Assembly (NCBI GenBank): GCA_001179505.1
Contig: CDMY01000727.1
Coordinates: forward strand, 1 to 26,831
Direction of reading: 5' to 3'
DNA from: Vitrella brassicaformis
Taxonomy: Eukaryota > Sar > Vitrellaceae
DNA: 26,831 bases
Below the pieces are notes generated by a model that worked only from the letters and a program-made list of their open reading frames with translations, made no database searches and was not told the origin of the DNA. The translations under genes and the position numbers were made by a program. The first letter of the stretch is position 1, and each line of letters begins with the position of its first letter. Below, piece by piece: positions 1 through 10,092 of this stretch.

Positions 1-19
1 GCCACGTCTGTCTTCGAGA

Positions 20-83
20 TCTGCATGTTTTTCAAGCTCCCGCCATTGTTGTCTGCATGTTTTTGAGACTCTCGCCATTGTTG
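20..83. repeat. Imperfect 32-bp tandem duplication
   Basis: Two adjacent 32-base units (20-51 and 52-83) share 28 of 32 positions. Both begin TCTGCATGTTTTT and end CGCCATTGTTG, with differences clustered in the middle. No function is evident. The unit lies upstream of the first candidate gene, so it may be 5' flanking sequence. Confidence 0.8.
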
Positions 84-271
84 CATGCGTCGGTGTGCTT
101 CTCGCAAACACTCATGCTGTGCACGTCTCTGTGACGCATAATTGAACCACCACTTTGCACGCTGCTTTCGACCCCCGCCCAATTCGCGGCCCGGGGTGCC
201 CACGCAGTGGGTGCCCCTTACTCGGAATCGTGGATGGTCTGTAGAGCCGCAGCTGCCGTGTAACCAGACAT
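84..271. other. Left-edge flank, no gene seen
   Basis: This is the 5' flank of the first candidate gene and may hold its untranslated leader or an upstream exon. Open frames here lack a recognisable protein. I see no RNA gene. Confidence 0.4.
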
Positions 272-963
272 ATGGGTTCCCTACCCCGACGACTGATGAT
301 GCACAACAGCGACCTGGAGGACTCTGAGGACGAGATGGAGGCGCCCAAGCCGAAGAAGCAGCCCAAGGCCAAGCCCAAGGGGAAGGCGGGCGGCAAGCCG
401 GCAGCGGCGGCAGGCAAGGGCAAAGAGAAGAATGACAAGAAGGCACCAGCCGGCGCCAAGGGGGGCCGTCCCCCCAAGAAAAAGCAGGACGCTGCGAAGA
501 AGCGCAAGAAGGACTCAAGCAGCGACTTTGAGGACAGCGGCAGCGACCTGCCGGACTCTGATGAAGAGGAGGACTCTGAGGACGAGAGGAGGCCAGCCAA
601 GCAGAAGAAGCAGGCCAAGGCGAAACCCAAGGGGAAGAGGCGCAAGAAGGACGTCGACTCCAGTGACGACAGCAGTCTGTACGATCAACATTGGCTAGTC
701 TCCAAAATGTTATCCAGGTCGGTCCACCTCACGCACGCCACACCACATAACCTCACGATATCTATCACTGTCTTGGTGTGAGGTGTAGGTGGTGGTATAT
801 GACGCCCGACTGGCCGCCCGAGGATTTCGACTACGACGGCGTTCTGCGGAAGCTGAAGCTGCGTCGCGTGGAGGTCGACGAGTGGGAGAACGCAGAGGAC
901 TGCGAGGAGGGATACACCAAAGTCTACGAAATCAAACACTACAGAGGTGAGTGGGTGAGGTAA
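272..963 (+). CDS. Tentative Lys/Ala/Pro-rich acidic-basic protein (two exons)
   Basis: I do not recognise this gene. Proposed exons are 272-717 and 789-963, giving 206 residues. The donor at 718 follows AG, the acceptor ends at 788, and the phases match. The first 145 residues are low complexity. An acidic Ser/Asp/Glu patch followed by a Lys/Pro/Ala-rich basic patch (key words EDSEDE and KAKPKGK) occurs twice, about 85 residues apart, as in chromatin-associated or nucleolar proteins. Serines within acidic runs would suit casein kinase 2, which is inference. Exon 2 encodes an unrelated segment rich in Trp, Tyr and Glu. The 3' end is uncertain: a consensus GTGAGT donor begins at 947, so the gene could continue beyond the TAA at 961-963, but I could not find a convincing next exon. 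The start could also be the second Met at 296 or an upstream exon. Confidence 0.4.
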
Positions 964-2218
964 CGCTCACTCAAACACCTTTGTCCTGCCCTTGTCAGTC
1001 TCACCGCGTTTGAGTTTGTCGCCCTTCGTCTTGATCTGTGGGTTAGCGCCCTTCTTGGCAACATGAACAGAGACACACACCAGCAGATCCACATCCACGC
1101 TGTCTTCTGTGTGGTGCCTTGCAGCCGGCCGATCAAATCCCATCGCAAACTGACTATCGTGACACTCATGTGAGAACACAAAATAGCAGCAGAGTGACCA
1201 TACGAGCGAAAGGAGAAGTGCGTTTCACTCCGACACAAAGTCGGTTTCTAATGAGAACGAATTCTTTTTTGTGTGTGCGTGTTGCCTTGCCTCTTCTGTG
1301 CTCACTCCTCGAAGAGTGTGCTCAGAATGCATCTGTGGATGAGCGCCCACGTGACAGACAGAGACACGACTCCCAAGTAATTGATCACATGGTGTTGTTT
1401 GCTCCAGTTATCTGCTTCTGCATCACCGCGCACCAGGCCCAACATTATTTAACGTTCGTAGAACCCGCTCATCCGTCCTCCCCCAGGAGCTACTAAACTC
1501 TCATGCACATTCGCTTATGAAACGAAAGGAGAGAGGCCATCGACTGAAAAGGAAGGAGCTGGCTGAGACGAACATTGGCAGGACCTGTACAGGTCTGTGA
1601 ATATAATAGTGTCGAGCCCTCCGAGTAACGGAAACAAGGAAATGGTGATTTACCGTACCCGACAAACAAGAACACACAGACACAGTGACAGTCACACAAT
1701 TTTTTGCTGACATTGTCACCGCGACCGCTCGCTATGTCTCGGAAAAGAGGGAAGAAGAATAAACGAGATCCATGTGAAAAGAGCTGAAGTACCTGTCGGC
1801 AAATCTCCATGTCTCAGAAGCCTCGACTGACCTTCGCTGTGTGTGTGTGTGTGTATAGCGACAGTACAGAGAAGATGAGGGTCATTTGGAGGACATAACG
1901 CCGCTTCCTCATGACAGTCGTCGATGTCAGAGCGACTTGGCGAAAGACCCTGCACGCACACACGAACGTAGACGCTGTTACTATCATCGCCGTCCAGTTG
2001 ATCGGAACGCTGACGGTACAGCATCTTTCGCGCATGGTATTGGTATTTGCCGAGATCTAGACGACGTACAGGTGTGCGAATCCATGCAAGGCACTCCCTC
2101 CCTCCCGGCGGCAATTGGCACTTGGTGATTAAGCAAACCAACCATCCGTCCCTCATCCAGTATGTGCCTATAGGCACAACCAGGTCTTACGCAACAAGCC
2201 CACTGTCCTGTCTGCTTA
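964..2218. other. 1.25 kb without a supported gene
   Basis: This is the 3' flank of the voltage-sensor phosphodiesterase gene. Several short frames exist on both strands. On the minus strand, a Lys-rich frame ends at 967, a 47-residue frame at about 1308-1448 has one hydrophobic stretch, and another hydrophobic run lies near 1845-1945. I could not link these with phase-consistent splice sites. A (TG)n tract sits at 1838-1854. Confidence 0.5.
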
Positions 2219-5200
2219 TCAATGGATGTCTCTAAGCGTTCTCTGCTTTTCCTTGTGCCTGAGCTGCGTCCTGGTACGGGGCAGCCTCATGTGAAGCTTC
2301 AGAACGGCAGTCGCGGCAAAGTCGTCCGGTAGTGGGGGCAGCTTCTGCGTCCCCTTGCGCATCTCCTCGCAAATCGATAAGACGCTCAGAGACGACCAGA
2401 AATCCTTGTTGTATCTCATATGCGCCACGCACTCACGCATCTGTATCGACACCATCCATACCCACGGATGTGTACATATTTTAACTTTTTTTGCCAGGAA
2501 TGTCACCTGCGGAATAATCTCGCTCATCGCATTGTACAGCGGGGCTATGATGACATCGATGAAGCCACACTGAGACCGCGCGATGTTTGTTGTCTCTCTA
2601 TGTGGAAAAATCAAAGAGCCAACAGCGAGATCATCGGGAATCCCCTCTGACTCTCATCATCTTTCCCTTTGCTCTCACCGGTTCATCAGCGGCGAGATTG
2701 GCAGACCGAAAGCCTTTTCCCTATCACCTACATCAGCAAGACACTCTCCATCTGGTCAACCCACAATGTCATGAACAGCGGGCGGTTTTGAACCTTACCT
2801 TGTGCAAAGAACTCTTGTATCACTACCCGATTCACATCCGATTCACATCCGATTCACATCAAACCCGCTGGTCTCTTTCTCTCTGGCTTACCTTTGTCTG
2901 TCCACTGCAAGTACAGCGGCAGCGGCCGGCAGGGATTGGAGACATCAGCAGCGTGCACCACCATGCTCATGATCAGCAAGCGGTCCTCGCGGCTGAGCTC
3001 TTGCTTGAGCCACTCTGCCATACGGCGTTTCAACGGTAAGAATGAGGAGAAAAAGCTGCTGATGTGTAGATGCCCATTCTTAGTGGAATGATGTGCTGGG
3101 CCCCTTCGGGTCTAAGCCCTCCTTCTCCTAAGCCCTCCTTGTCTCTAGGCCCACCTTCGTCCTTAGTCTTCAGCAGTCCGAGTTTCACAAAATGCTGCGA
3201 CATGTCCGTAGCCAGCACCATATGGATGATCGCCTCGCGCACTAAAGCATCCAGCAAAGAAGAATACATATGTGTAGCACACAGGGCGTATAATGCATAT
3301 AGGCCACAGTCCGCACCTATGGAGTATGTTGCCGCTGGCGTGTGCTTGAAAATGTTGTACTTAGACTGTTGCATGAGCTGAAAGACTGCGGCGATATGGT
3401 GGCTCTCTAGCACGGCCTTGTCTGTCGCGCAAAGGAGACATGATTCATGTGCATACCACACGCATTTTTCAGCATACCATGTAGAGGATCGCGAGCGGGT
3501 CATTGGTCTTGATAAGGAAATTGTTGCTTACTCCAGGATGATCTGAACACCCACCGTTAACACACAGACAGCGCGCATGCACAGGAGCATCGTATGTCGT
3601 GCCATTGCTACCGTAGTCGTGTATGGCCGCCGAGAAGATCACGGTGAAGAGTTCAACCTAAGGTATACGGCAGAAAACGAGCACGCCAAGGTAACAGTGC
3701 AGACGACGAGAGGCGGCTTGGCAAAAATGTATTGAATACATTCGTGAAGCCCTTCAATGATAGCGACCAGAGTTCGCCCACTGCACGGGACAAAGACAGT
3801 CTTCATGCAGCCGTTTCTCTTTGCGTCTCCTACCTTTGCAAAACCAATAAGCTCCGTGAACAACCTGCGAAGATAAAAAGTGGTAGCCTCGTCCATTGGC
3901 GAAGGGCGCTGCCAGAGATGCAATGTGCGGCGCTGCGACTTACGTCAGCGGCATGCAGGCGCATGTGATAGGGATTGTCTTGATGATATCCCTTCTGCAC
4001 TGCAAAGAGTAGCTCATCCCACTTTTTGCAGTCAATACATAATTCCTGAGCAGGCCAGCTCATAATTATGACTGCCTGTCTCTTGTCGAGGCAGACCTCG
4101 AGTGCAAAGGAAGATTGCGCCACAAAGTTGGTGAGCAGCCGCAGACAGTTGCCTCTGACTCGAAAGCAGCCAGGTCACCTTTGAATGAACCACTGTGTGT
4201 GCATTCTGACGTCATACCCCGATAGCCTGTCGCATTCGAATACGTCGAATTCCCAATCATCGACTCCCGACAGAATGGTGTCGTTGACTGCCGATTCGGT
4301 CATGCACGACAGAATGCTCCTCGCACTGTCCCCTGACACACGGAGGGTCGTTCAACTTTGCATCCACTGATGTCTCTGCTCGCTTTCTTACTGGCGGATC
4401 GCTTCTGTCCGTCTCTGTCGTTTTGCACCTGCGTCTTCGATTTTCTGCGATACAAATACAGAAGAAGATTCACGTGTTTGGCGAGGCAACGTGAGTGAGG
4501 TAGTAACCGCGCCGATGCATGGTGCCCCAGTGCTTGTGAGGTGGTGTCGACAAGTAGACGAGGTCTGCACCCAGGCAGAGGCTGCATGCACACAGCGCAC
4601 ATACGAGAGAATATTGTTGCTTGACACTCGAGGACTTACCTGCACTGTTCTCATCGAGCCTGTCCTCATCGAGTATTGGCTGACATAGCCGATAGGTGAG
4701 ACACAGACACGTGGCAGACATTCATGCTGCACTACGGGTGCTTTCTCACATCATAGAGCCGGCCTGATGCGAGTATGCGTATGGCAAGATTGACATCATT
4801 GGGGAGACGATGACTCAACCGATACTCACCCTATACCAAGGAGGATCGAGAGAATCCGATGTCAACGAAGCCATGATCTCTCTTATACATCCCCCGGCCG
4901 ACCTTGACTTTGCGGAGTGTCTTAAGGACCTTCTCCAAAGGCGCTTCGTAGCACACGCCGCCTTGCTTCTTCTTTGCTAGCCCCAATGCAAATTCCTCTT
5001 GAAACTGAAAGAACGAGAACACATTTCACACACACACACACACACACACATGAGCATTTGTCACATACGCGTGTTGAGCATACCTGGTTGTATACATGAA
5101 GGAGACGAAATATACGCAGCACTCCTCTCATTCCTGAAAATGAACAGCGGCCATAAGACATATCCGTGTATGTCTCCATGCAACCCAGTGAGAGAGTGGC

Positions 5201-5790
5201 GGTACGTACGGGCAATGCGGTCCACTAGGTCGTCCTCTACACATGGACAGACATCTCAATGTGTAGACAATAAGTCAATACAATCCGTCTCACCTACCCA
5301 CCTATCGTGAGCGAGCCCAAGGAGAGGAAGAAGGCCAAAAGAACACACAGGATATCCACAGCATTCAGCGGCTCCAGGAAATAAAACCGGCCGAAGGCAA
5401 AGGCCTTTAGGCTGACTTTCAGGATGAAGATGCAACACAGTGTGAGGTCAATGACATCGAGGGCATGCATCTGCTGCGACGTGACGACATCGAAGACCAC
5501 CAGCTGGACGAATGTGAGAGATATATAGTTGAAGACCATGATAATGATGACCTCTGCGCAGCGGATCAAGACGGCGAGAGGCAGTTGTCCCTTCGCTCCT
5601 TACTTGCCCTCTTACTTTCACAGACAGGGTGGTCGATCACCCATCCGATGTTGGCCCTCAACGTTTCGTACCTCCCTCTTGGCCTCTCGTCTTCTGAATC
5701 ACTGGTACGTGGGGGCTGCACAGTGACAGAAGACGTGAGGGCTGAGGATGGGGCTGGCGGCACTGGCCCCAGAGGGGGATGCATTACCAT
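2219..5790 (-). CDS. Voltage-sensor domain fused to cyclic-nucleotide phosphodiesterase
   Basis: Predicted to hydrolyse cAMP and/or cGMP at a membrane under voltage control. Exons (high to low): 5790-5616, 5553-5302, 5236-5210, 5133-5084, 5004-4837, 4679-4640, 4581-4429, 4332-4218, 4154-4097, 4045-3944, 3864-3834, 3751-3708, 3657-3612, 3542-3478, 3422-3317, 3241-3155, 3095-2892, 2822-2799, 2727-2679, 2597-2507, 2440-2219; about 702 residues. Start: first ATG after an in-frame TGA. Four membrane helices (about 60-165) end in an S4 (R149, R152, R158, R161, H164). No S5-pore-S6 follows. The PDE domain (about 300-660) keeps NPYHMRLHAAD (acid H373, metal H377), IHDYDHPG (H418, D419), HAADVSNP (D557) and the purine-clamp SQCGFID (Q608). 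The exons at 4581-4429 and 3751-3708 are least certain, and the 3478/3422 junction does not fit GT-AG. Third codon positions look AT-richer than in the other genes. Confidence 0.85.
2829..2860 (-). repeat. 11-bp unit repeated three times inside a phosphodiesterase intron
   Basis: Units at 2829-2839, 2840-2850 and 2851-2860 are identical apart from the last base of the third. On the coding strand the repeat reads GGATGTGAATC and ends a few bases before the 3' splice site of a 24-nt microexon (2822-2799). It takes the place where a pyrimidine tract would be expected. Confidence 0.85.
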
Positions 5791-5930
5791 CTTCTCTTCA
5801 AACACTCAGAAGATGGACCACTTTGCAGGAGAAGTGGGGGTCTCGCAATTCTGAGAGGCGCACTTGCTTCCTTGAGAATCACTGGTGCGTGGGGGTGCGG
5901 GAGGGCTGAGGATGGGGCTGAGGATGTCAG
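5695..5930. repeat. Partial duplication around the first phosphodiesterase exon
   Basis: Bases 5695-5757 (coding, exon 1) and 5876-5928 (upstream flank) share the words ATCACTGGT.CGTGGGGG and GAGGGCTGAGGATGGGGCTG. The upstream copy lacks about 18 internal bases. The duplicate is out of use as coding sequence, because an in-frame stop precedes the ATG at 5790. Confidence 0.7.
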
Positions 5931-6665
5931 TGGTGAAGTTCCCCGTCGCGAAATGCAAGCCACGAAGCTCTCATGGAAGCCAGAAAGGCGTACCGAATGA
6001 AAAAGTCTCGACTCTGCGATCCTCTAGTCCGTTTTGTAGCGAGGTGCGTGTCGAGCTGGTGTGTGTCGAGAGGACACATATACCACGACACACAGGTTTC
6101 TGGATCGATGGATGGATGGATGTATAGGTATTGCATTGCATACGGATGTTGTGTCCATAAAGGTCGTTTCCAGGTCGTTTCCACCATGAGCACCGACACA
6201 CACGCAATACCGTCGGTCCGTCCGTCCTAGAGCCAACTACCCCCGGCAAAGCACAGCAGAGGAACGTCATCCAGCCATCAATCCATCCTAGACCCACAAG
6301 ACGGACAGACAGACAGAACAATCAATCAACCAACCAACCAGCCGGCCAGCCAGACAACCAACGTCATACAAATAGCACCTAGTTCCATCCATCCATCAGC
6401 CGCGTCAAGAGTGAGCCAGGACAAAACAAAACCACTCAGAGAGAAAGAGAGAGAGAAAGCTACGCGTGCATCGGTTGTGCGTAGGACAAGCACTGCTGCC
6501 CCTTTGCTACGTAAAGGAGGAGGGATGTTGTCGAAACACGGAAAACATATCCCCGTCCCCCGTCCCTCCCTCCCTCCCTCCCCTGTGCCAGCCATCTTCG
6601 TCAGGTCAGCCAGACCGACGGCAATGGACACCTAGCTATCGATGTATAGATGTGTGTCTATCTAT
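5791..6665. other. Intergenic region with simple repeats
   Basis: This is the upstream flank of the phosphodiesterase gene and the 3' flank of the RING gene. It contains ATGG repeats near 6108-6122, CAAT/CAAC/CAGC repeats near 6318-6360 and CCCT repeats near 6565-6585. No coding exon could be joined across it. Confidence 0.5.
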
Positions 6666-8051
6666 CTAATTGGCCCCTTGCCTCTCCCCTCCCCCCTCTC
6701 TCTGCTCTTCCCCCTCCCCTTCGGCGTCGTCTTCTTGGCCATCGTCACCGTCACGCAGCGGCGACAGATCGCAGCTGCTCATGGCCGCCAAGGGGCACGG
6801 GCGCAAAGGGGGGCTGAACGACGGAGGGGGCGGGATCGACACCGCTGCGAGATCATGACCATGATCATGATCCTGCTGCTGATGTCCCTGCTGGGGGGAA
6901 GAGGTGTCCTCCCCGCCGTCTTGGCGTGAGTCCGTGTCGACGGCATCGTCGTGGGACTCTTCTTCTTGCTCGTCCGCGTATCTATGTGGTTCGGAGCAGT
7001 CGAAGAAGGGGTGGAAGCAGCGGGACGGCAGGAGGGGCCCGGGGCTGGCCGGCGGGGTGGGCACGCGGGGGTCGGGGCTCAGGAAGGACGGCACCGGGCT
7101 CGCGTCATGGGCAGGGATCTGCACCCGATCCCACTCCATGTGACGACGCAGCAACCGCGGGCCCTTATCCCTCTCCCCCTCCCTCCCCGGCTGGTCGGTC
7201 TGCTCATCGAAGAATGCGGCCAGTGTGCTGTGGTCGAATCGTCGAGCGGGTTGGTAGAGGGGCATGGGTTGGTCGGGTGGCGGCGGGGGCGGGGGGAGGT
7301 TGGCGGGGTCGGGCTTGTGCAGCCGACGGGTGCGGTCGACGATGTGAAGGTTCCTCACCACGTTGTCGCGCCACTTGATGCGGGTCCACGAGTAGACCTG
7401 CACGCGGCAGTTGGGGCACGTTATGGGCGTCCGCTGCCGGGCCCAATTCAACATGCACTGCACACACACATCACATCCACAGACAGAGATACCCATCCAG
7501 CCATCTGTGTGTGGCTGTGTGTGGCTGTGTGGGCGGTTGGCTGGGCTGCTTGCCTTGTGGTGGAAGAGGTGTCCGCATGCGAGTCGTATGACGCGTTGCG
7601 AGGGCTGCTGGTTGAGCCGATGCAGGCAGATGGTGCACTCCTTGCGCGAACACTTGGACAACACGTGGTTCTGACTGCACACACACAACACAACACGACG
7701 CAACAGACAGACACAGGGAGACAATCCATCCCACCATTTCACATACATCATTTTACCCCGGCCCAGCCCAGCCCCAACCAAGCGCACCGTTCGTTGCATC
7801 TGAGAGTGTTCCATGGCGCAGCAGACGCCATACAGCCACTGCTCGAACCGCTGCCCAAACTCGGTCCGGAAAAAGGCGTTGAGCGCATGCTCCCACCACG
7901 ACGTGTTGCTCCCGCCCGTCGTCGCCACCGCACCTCCTCCATCTGCCTCTGCCTCAGCATCTCCATCGCTCGGCGACTGGGCGTCCTCCAAGTCCCCCAC
8001 CTCGTCGAGCAGGCCGGGGCCGTCGTAGCCGTCGAGGTAGTCGGCCTCCAT
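6666..8051 (-). CDS. RING-H2 finger protein, probable E3 ubiquitin ligase
   Basis: Exons are 8051-7788, 7670-7554 and 7457-6666, giving 390 residues in one frame. The introns are 7671-7787 (GT-AG) and 7458-7553 (GC-AG, donor AAG|GCAAGC). Joining exons 2 and 3 completes a RING-H2 finger at residues 100-144: C100, C103, C120, H122, H125, C128, C141, C144. RING-H2 domains bind two zinc ions and recruit an E2 ubiquitin-conjugating enzyme. The N-terminal part is acidic, then has WWEHALNAFF and GQRFEQWLYG segments that may form helices. The C-terminal 220 residues are disordered, with a proline run, Asp/Glu/His/Gln-rich patches and a Ser/Pro-rich region. No membrane helix is clear. The start is uncertain: an ATG at 8221 could supply a short first exon spliced into the same frame near 8056. 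The substrate cannot be inferred. Confidence 0.8.
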   Translation of the reverse strand: MEADYLDGYDGPGLLDEVGDLEDAQSPSDGDAEAEADGGGAVATTGGSNTSWWEHALNAFFRTEFGQRFEQWLYGVCCAMEHSQMQRTVRLVGAGLGRGKMMYVKWWDGLSPCVCLLRRVVLCVCSQNHVLSKCSRKECTICLHRLNQQPSQRVIRLACGHLFHHKASSPANRPHSHTQPHTDGWMGISVCGCDVCVQCMLNWARQRTPITCPNCRVQVYSWTRIKWRDNVVRNLHIVDRTRRLHKPDPANLPPPPPPPDQPMPLYQPARRFDHSTLAAFFDEQTDQPGREGERDKGPRLLRRHMEWDRVQIPAHDASPVPSFLSPDPRVPTPPASPGPLLPSRCFHPFFDCSEPHRYADEQEEESHDDAVDTDSRQDGGEDTSSPQQGHQQQDHDHGHDLAAVSIPPPPSFSPPLRPCPLAAMSSCDLSPLRDGDDGQEDDAEGEGEEQREGGGERQGAN

Positions 8052-8889
8052 GAGCTGGAGACCAGCAGCAGCTGGTGCTCGTCCGCCTCGGTCTCTCCTC
8101 CATTGCTGCCAGAAATGGCCGAGCCGCCCTGGAACTGCTGGGTGGACGTGGCTGTCGACTCGGTGGCGCCAAAGGATGACGATGACCCGTCGGCCAACCC
8201 ATCTACCGAAGCCTCATCCATCGCTGCTGCTACTTGTAGGTAGAGTGCTGGACGGCTGCTCTTGCGTTCGCTTCCTTTCAGGCCGTCGAACGCTGGTCTA
8301 CTCGTCTACGCCGTGCTGCCCTTTTATCGTTCAGCTCCTCTTGAGTACTGTTTCACGCCGATTTGCCCGAAAAAGTTGCGGGGTTTGCATGCCATGCATC
8401 ACGATGTAGCGCATTGCAACTCATCCATCATACTTTGTCCTTCGACATAAACTCCCATCGGGAGGACATACATGCACATGAGCAATAGCGTCGGGCACGC
8501 ACCACGCACAGGGCAGGTCGCGAGAGGTCGCCTCGCATGCATTTGCATCGGGCGACAGGCAGCAGATCGTTTGCACATCCACACAGACATGAATGCTCAT
8601 CAAAATCGTATGCACATGATGCATACAGGCGAGTGGGCAGTCAGTCAAAACGCCCCAAAATCTCGCACAGATAAAAAGCAATAGAGACAGCACAGGCACC
8701 TGGCACGTTCATGTCATGAGTATGGGTGTTGTGTCATTGTTAACCTTCCTGCCTAGGATGCCCAGATGGTCGTGACCATAGTGAAGTCAGCGCCCACACA
8801 CAAAAGGGCATACACATGATACGTACGCCTGTATTTATGTATATATATGTACACGCACATAAAACGCATGTACACACCCCGCACCCTAT
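8052..8889. other. Intergenic region, possible 5' exon of RING gene
   Basis: Bases 8057-8221 are open on the minus strand in a frame starting with ATG at 8221 and may be a leader or first exon of the RING gene. From 8222 to 8889 I see no coding sequence or RNA gene. An ACAC/ATAT-rich stretch lies at 8800-8880. Confidence 0.45.
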
Positions 8890-10092
8890 CTACAGCCAGC
8901 TGCCTTCCTTCCTCGCAGCCATCTGTACAGCACTCCAGACCTCGCCGAACCACCGGCCGTCGGACCCCACGGCCATCCTCCCCATCACCTCCCGCACCGA
9001 TGAGGCTGTCGGCCTCACCCGAGCCAGCACCCTCTCCATGCCCTCGCTCACCCACCCTCTCAGCTGACCACGGACGATGTCGACCCCTGCCCAGGAGGGC
9101 AATCGCGCAGCTTCGCGTGTCTTCTCGTCCGCACCTGGATCTGCCCTCGGCTGCTGCATGAGGCTAAGACGCGACTCAGGGTACGTCTGGCAGGCGTCGA
9201 TCATCCTCTCCAGAGACTTAGGCAGGACGAACGATGCGCCCCACCGTCTGATTATGGAAGGTACGCCCTGGGTTTGGCCCTCTACGTAGAATGACGAGAA
9301 GCTGCTGCTGCGGGATGGGTGGTCTGGGTCGGGAGTGATGGCGATGACGTTCATGTACTCGGATACGCGCGTGACGCCATCCTTCGGAGGCTTCACGTCA
9401 CTGGCGTCCGGAGATGCTGACGGATCGACAGAGAAGCGCCAGGTGGTAAGGCTTGTCGCGGCGTTGTTTGCTGCATACCTACCTACCTACCTTGGTTGAC
9501 GACCAGGAAGGTCTCACTGTTGTGGTGTGGCCCCTTGACACGCACACACCGCTGCGTGTAGACATAATCACGGTCCTGCACAGAACAATCGCACCAACGG
9601 CAAGTGATTGTAGTCTGTGCCGTTCGTGCGACGGCAAGACACACCGGCCCTCATGCTCATGTGTCTGACATTGAATGGTCCAGGGAAGGGCATCCGCCAG
9701 TACACGACCTTCTCCCCACTGGAGGGCAGAGTGAACGTCTGCACAACACAACAAAAATCGCAGAACAATTATGAGCAAGATGCTTCTGTTTGATGTGATA
9801 TGATAAACCAGTGATTGACCTCGAGCTGTGCGGCGTTTCGGTCCCATGTCTTGCGATGGTCAGAATCACAGTTGACCGCCCAAAGCACTTCTGGCGGTGA
9901 AGCGATGGTCCCTTTGGCGAACACCTCCACCCTCCCGGCGGCATCATCGCTGCCTTCGAACACCTCAACAGCGCTGCTGTCAGGCCGGCGCAACGACGTC
10001 AGCTTCCGATGCGACTCAGCTGGCAGCCGCTTCAGGAGCTCAGCGTACTTGGCGTCATCAGCTACGGCGACAGAAGAGGTCACGGACGGCAT
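8890..10092 (-). CDS. START-domain lipid-binding protein
   Basis: START domains bind and move lipids such as sterols, phosphatidylcholine or ceramide in a closed pocket. Exons are 10092-9820, 9738-9670, 9575-9491 and 9416-8890, giving 317 residues with matching phases. Landmarks in order: a VEVFAKGTIASPPEVLWAV strand/helix, DSDHRKTWDRNA (the conserved WD), VVYWRMPFPGPFNDRDYVYTQ (the conserved P.P...RD signature, restored only when intron 9576-9669 is removed), TFLVVNQ, and V.RVSEYMNVIAI. No signal peptide or membrane anchor is seen. The C-terminal 85 residues are helical, of unknown role. The start is at the Met just before the conserved region. The frame is open to 10236, which would add 48 residues but leave only 43 bp to the divergent TMEM144-like gene. 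The ligand cannot be read from the sequence. Confidence 0.85.

Noticed and set aside
685-939. Minus-strand frame opposite exon 2 of the first gene
   Set aside because: It has no family resemblance and could not be joined to other exons; the plus-strand frame has better phase and composition, although neither is proven.
4738-4830. Possible extra phosphodiesterase exon between 4837 and 4679
   Set aside because: Direct joining of 4837 to 4679 keeps the frame; no additional exon is needed or supported.
6666-8051. Single 461-residue intronless reading of the RING gene
   Set aside because: It runs through two introns that have TG-rich ends and would break the RING spacing with low-complexity insertions.
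6951-8243. Plus-strand 430-residue open frame
   Set aside because: It is the antisense shadow of the RING gene, whose minus-strand model has zinc ligands and phase-consistent introns.
9471-9490. A 20-nt ultrashort intron in the START gene
   Set aside because: It would keep the frame, but an acceptor at 9417 gives an ordinary 74-nt intron and a better fit to START sequences (VVNQ joined to ASPDAS).
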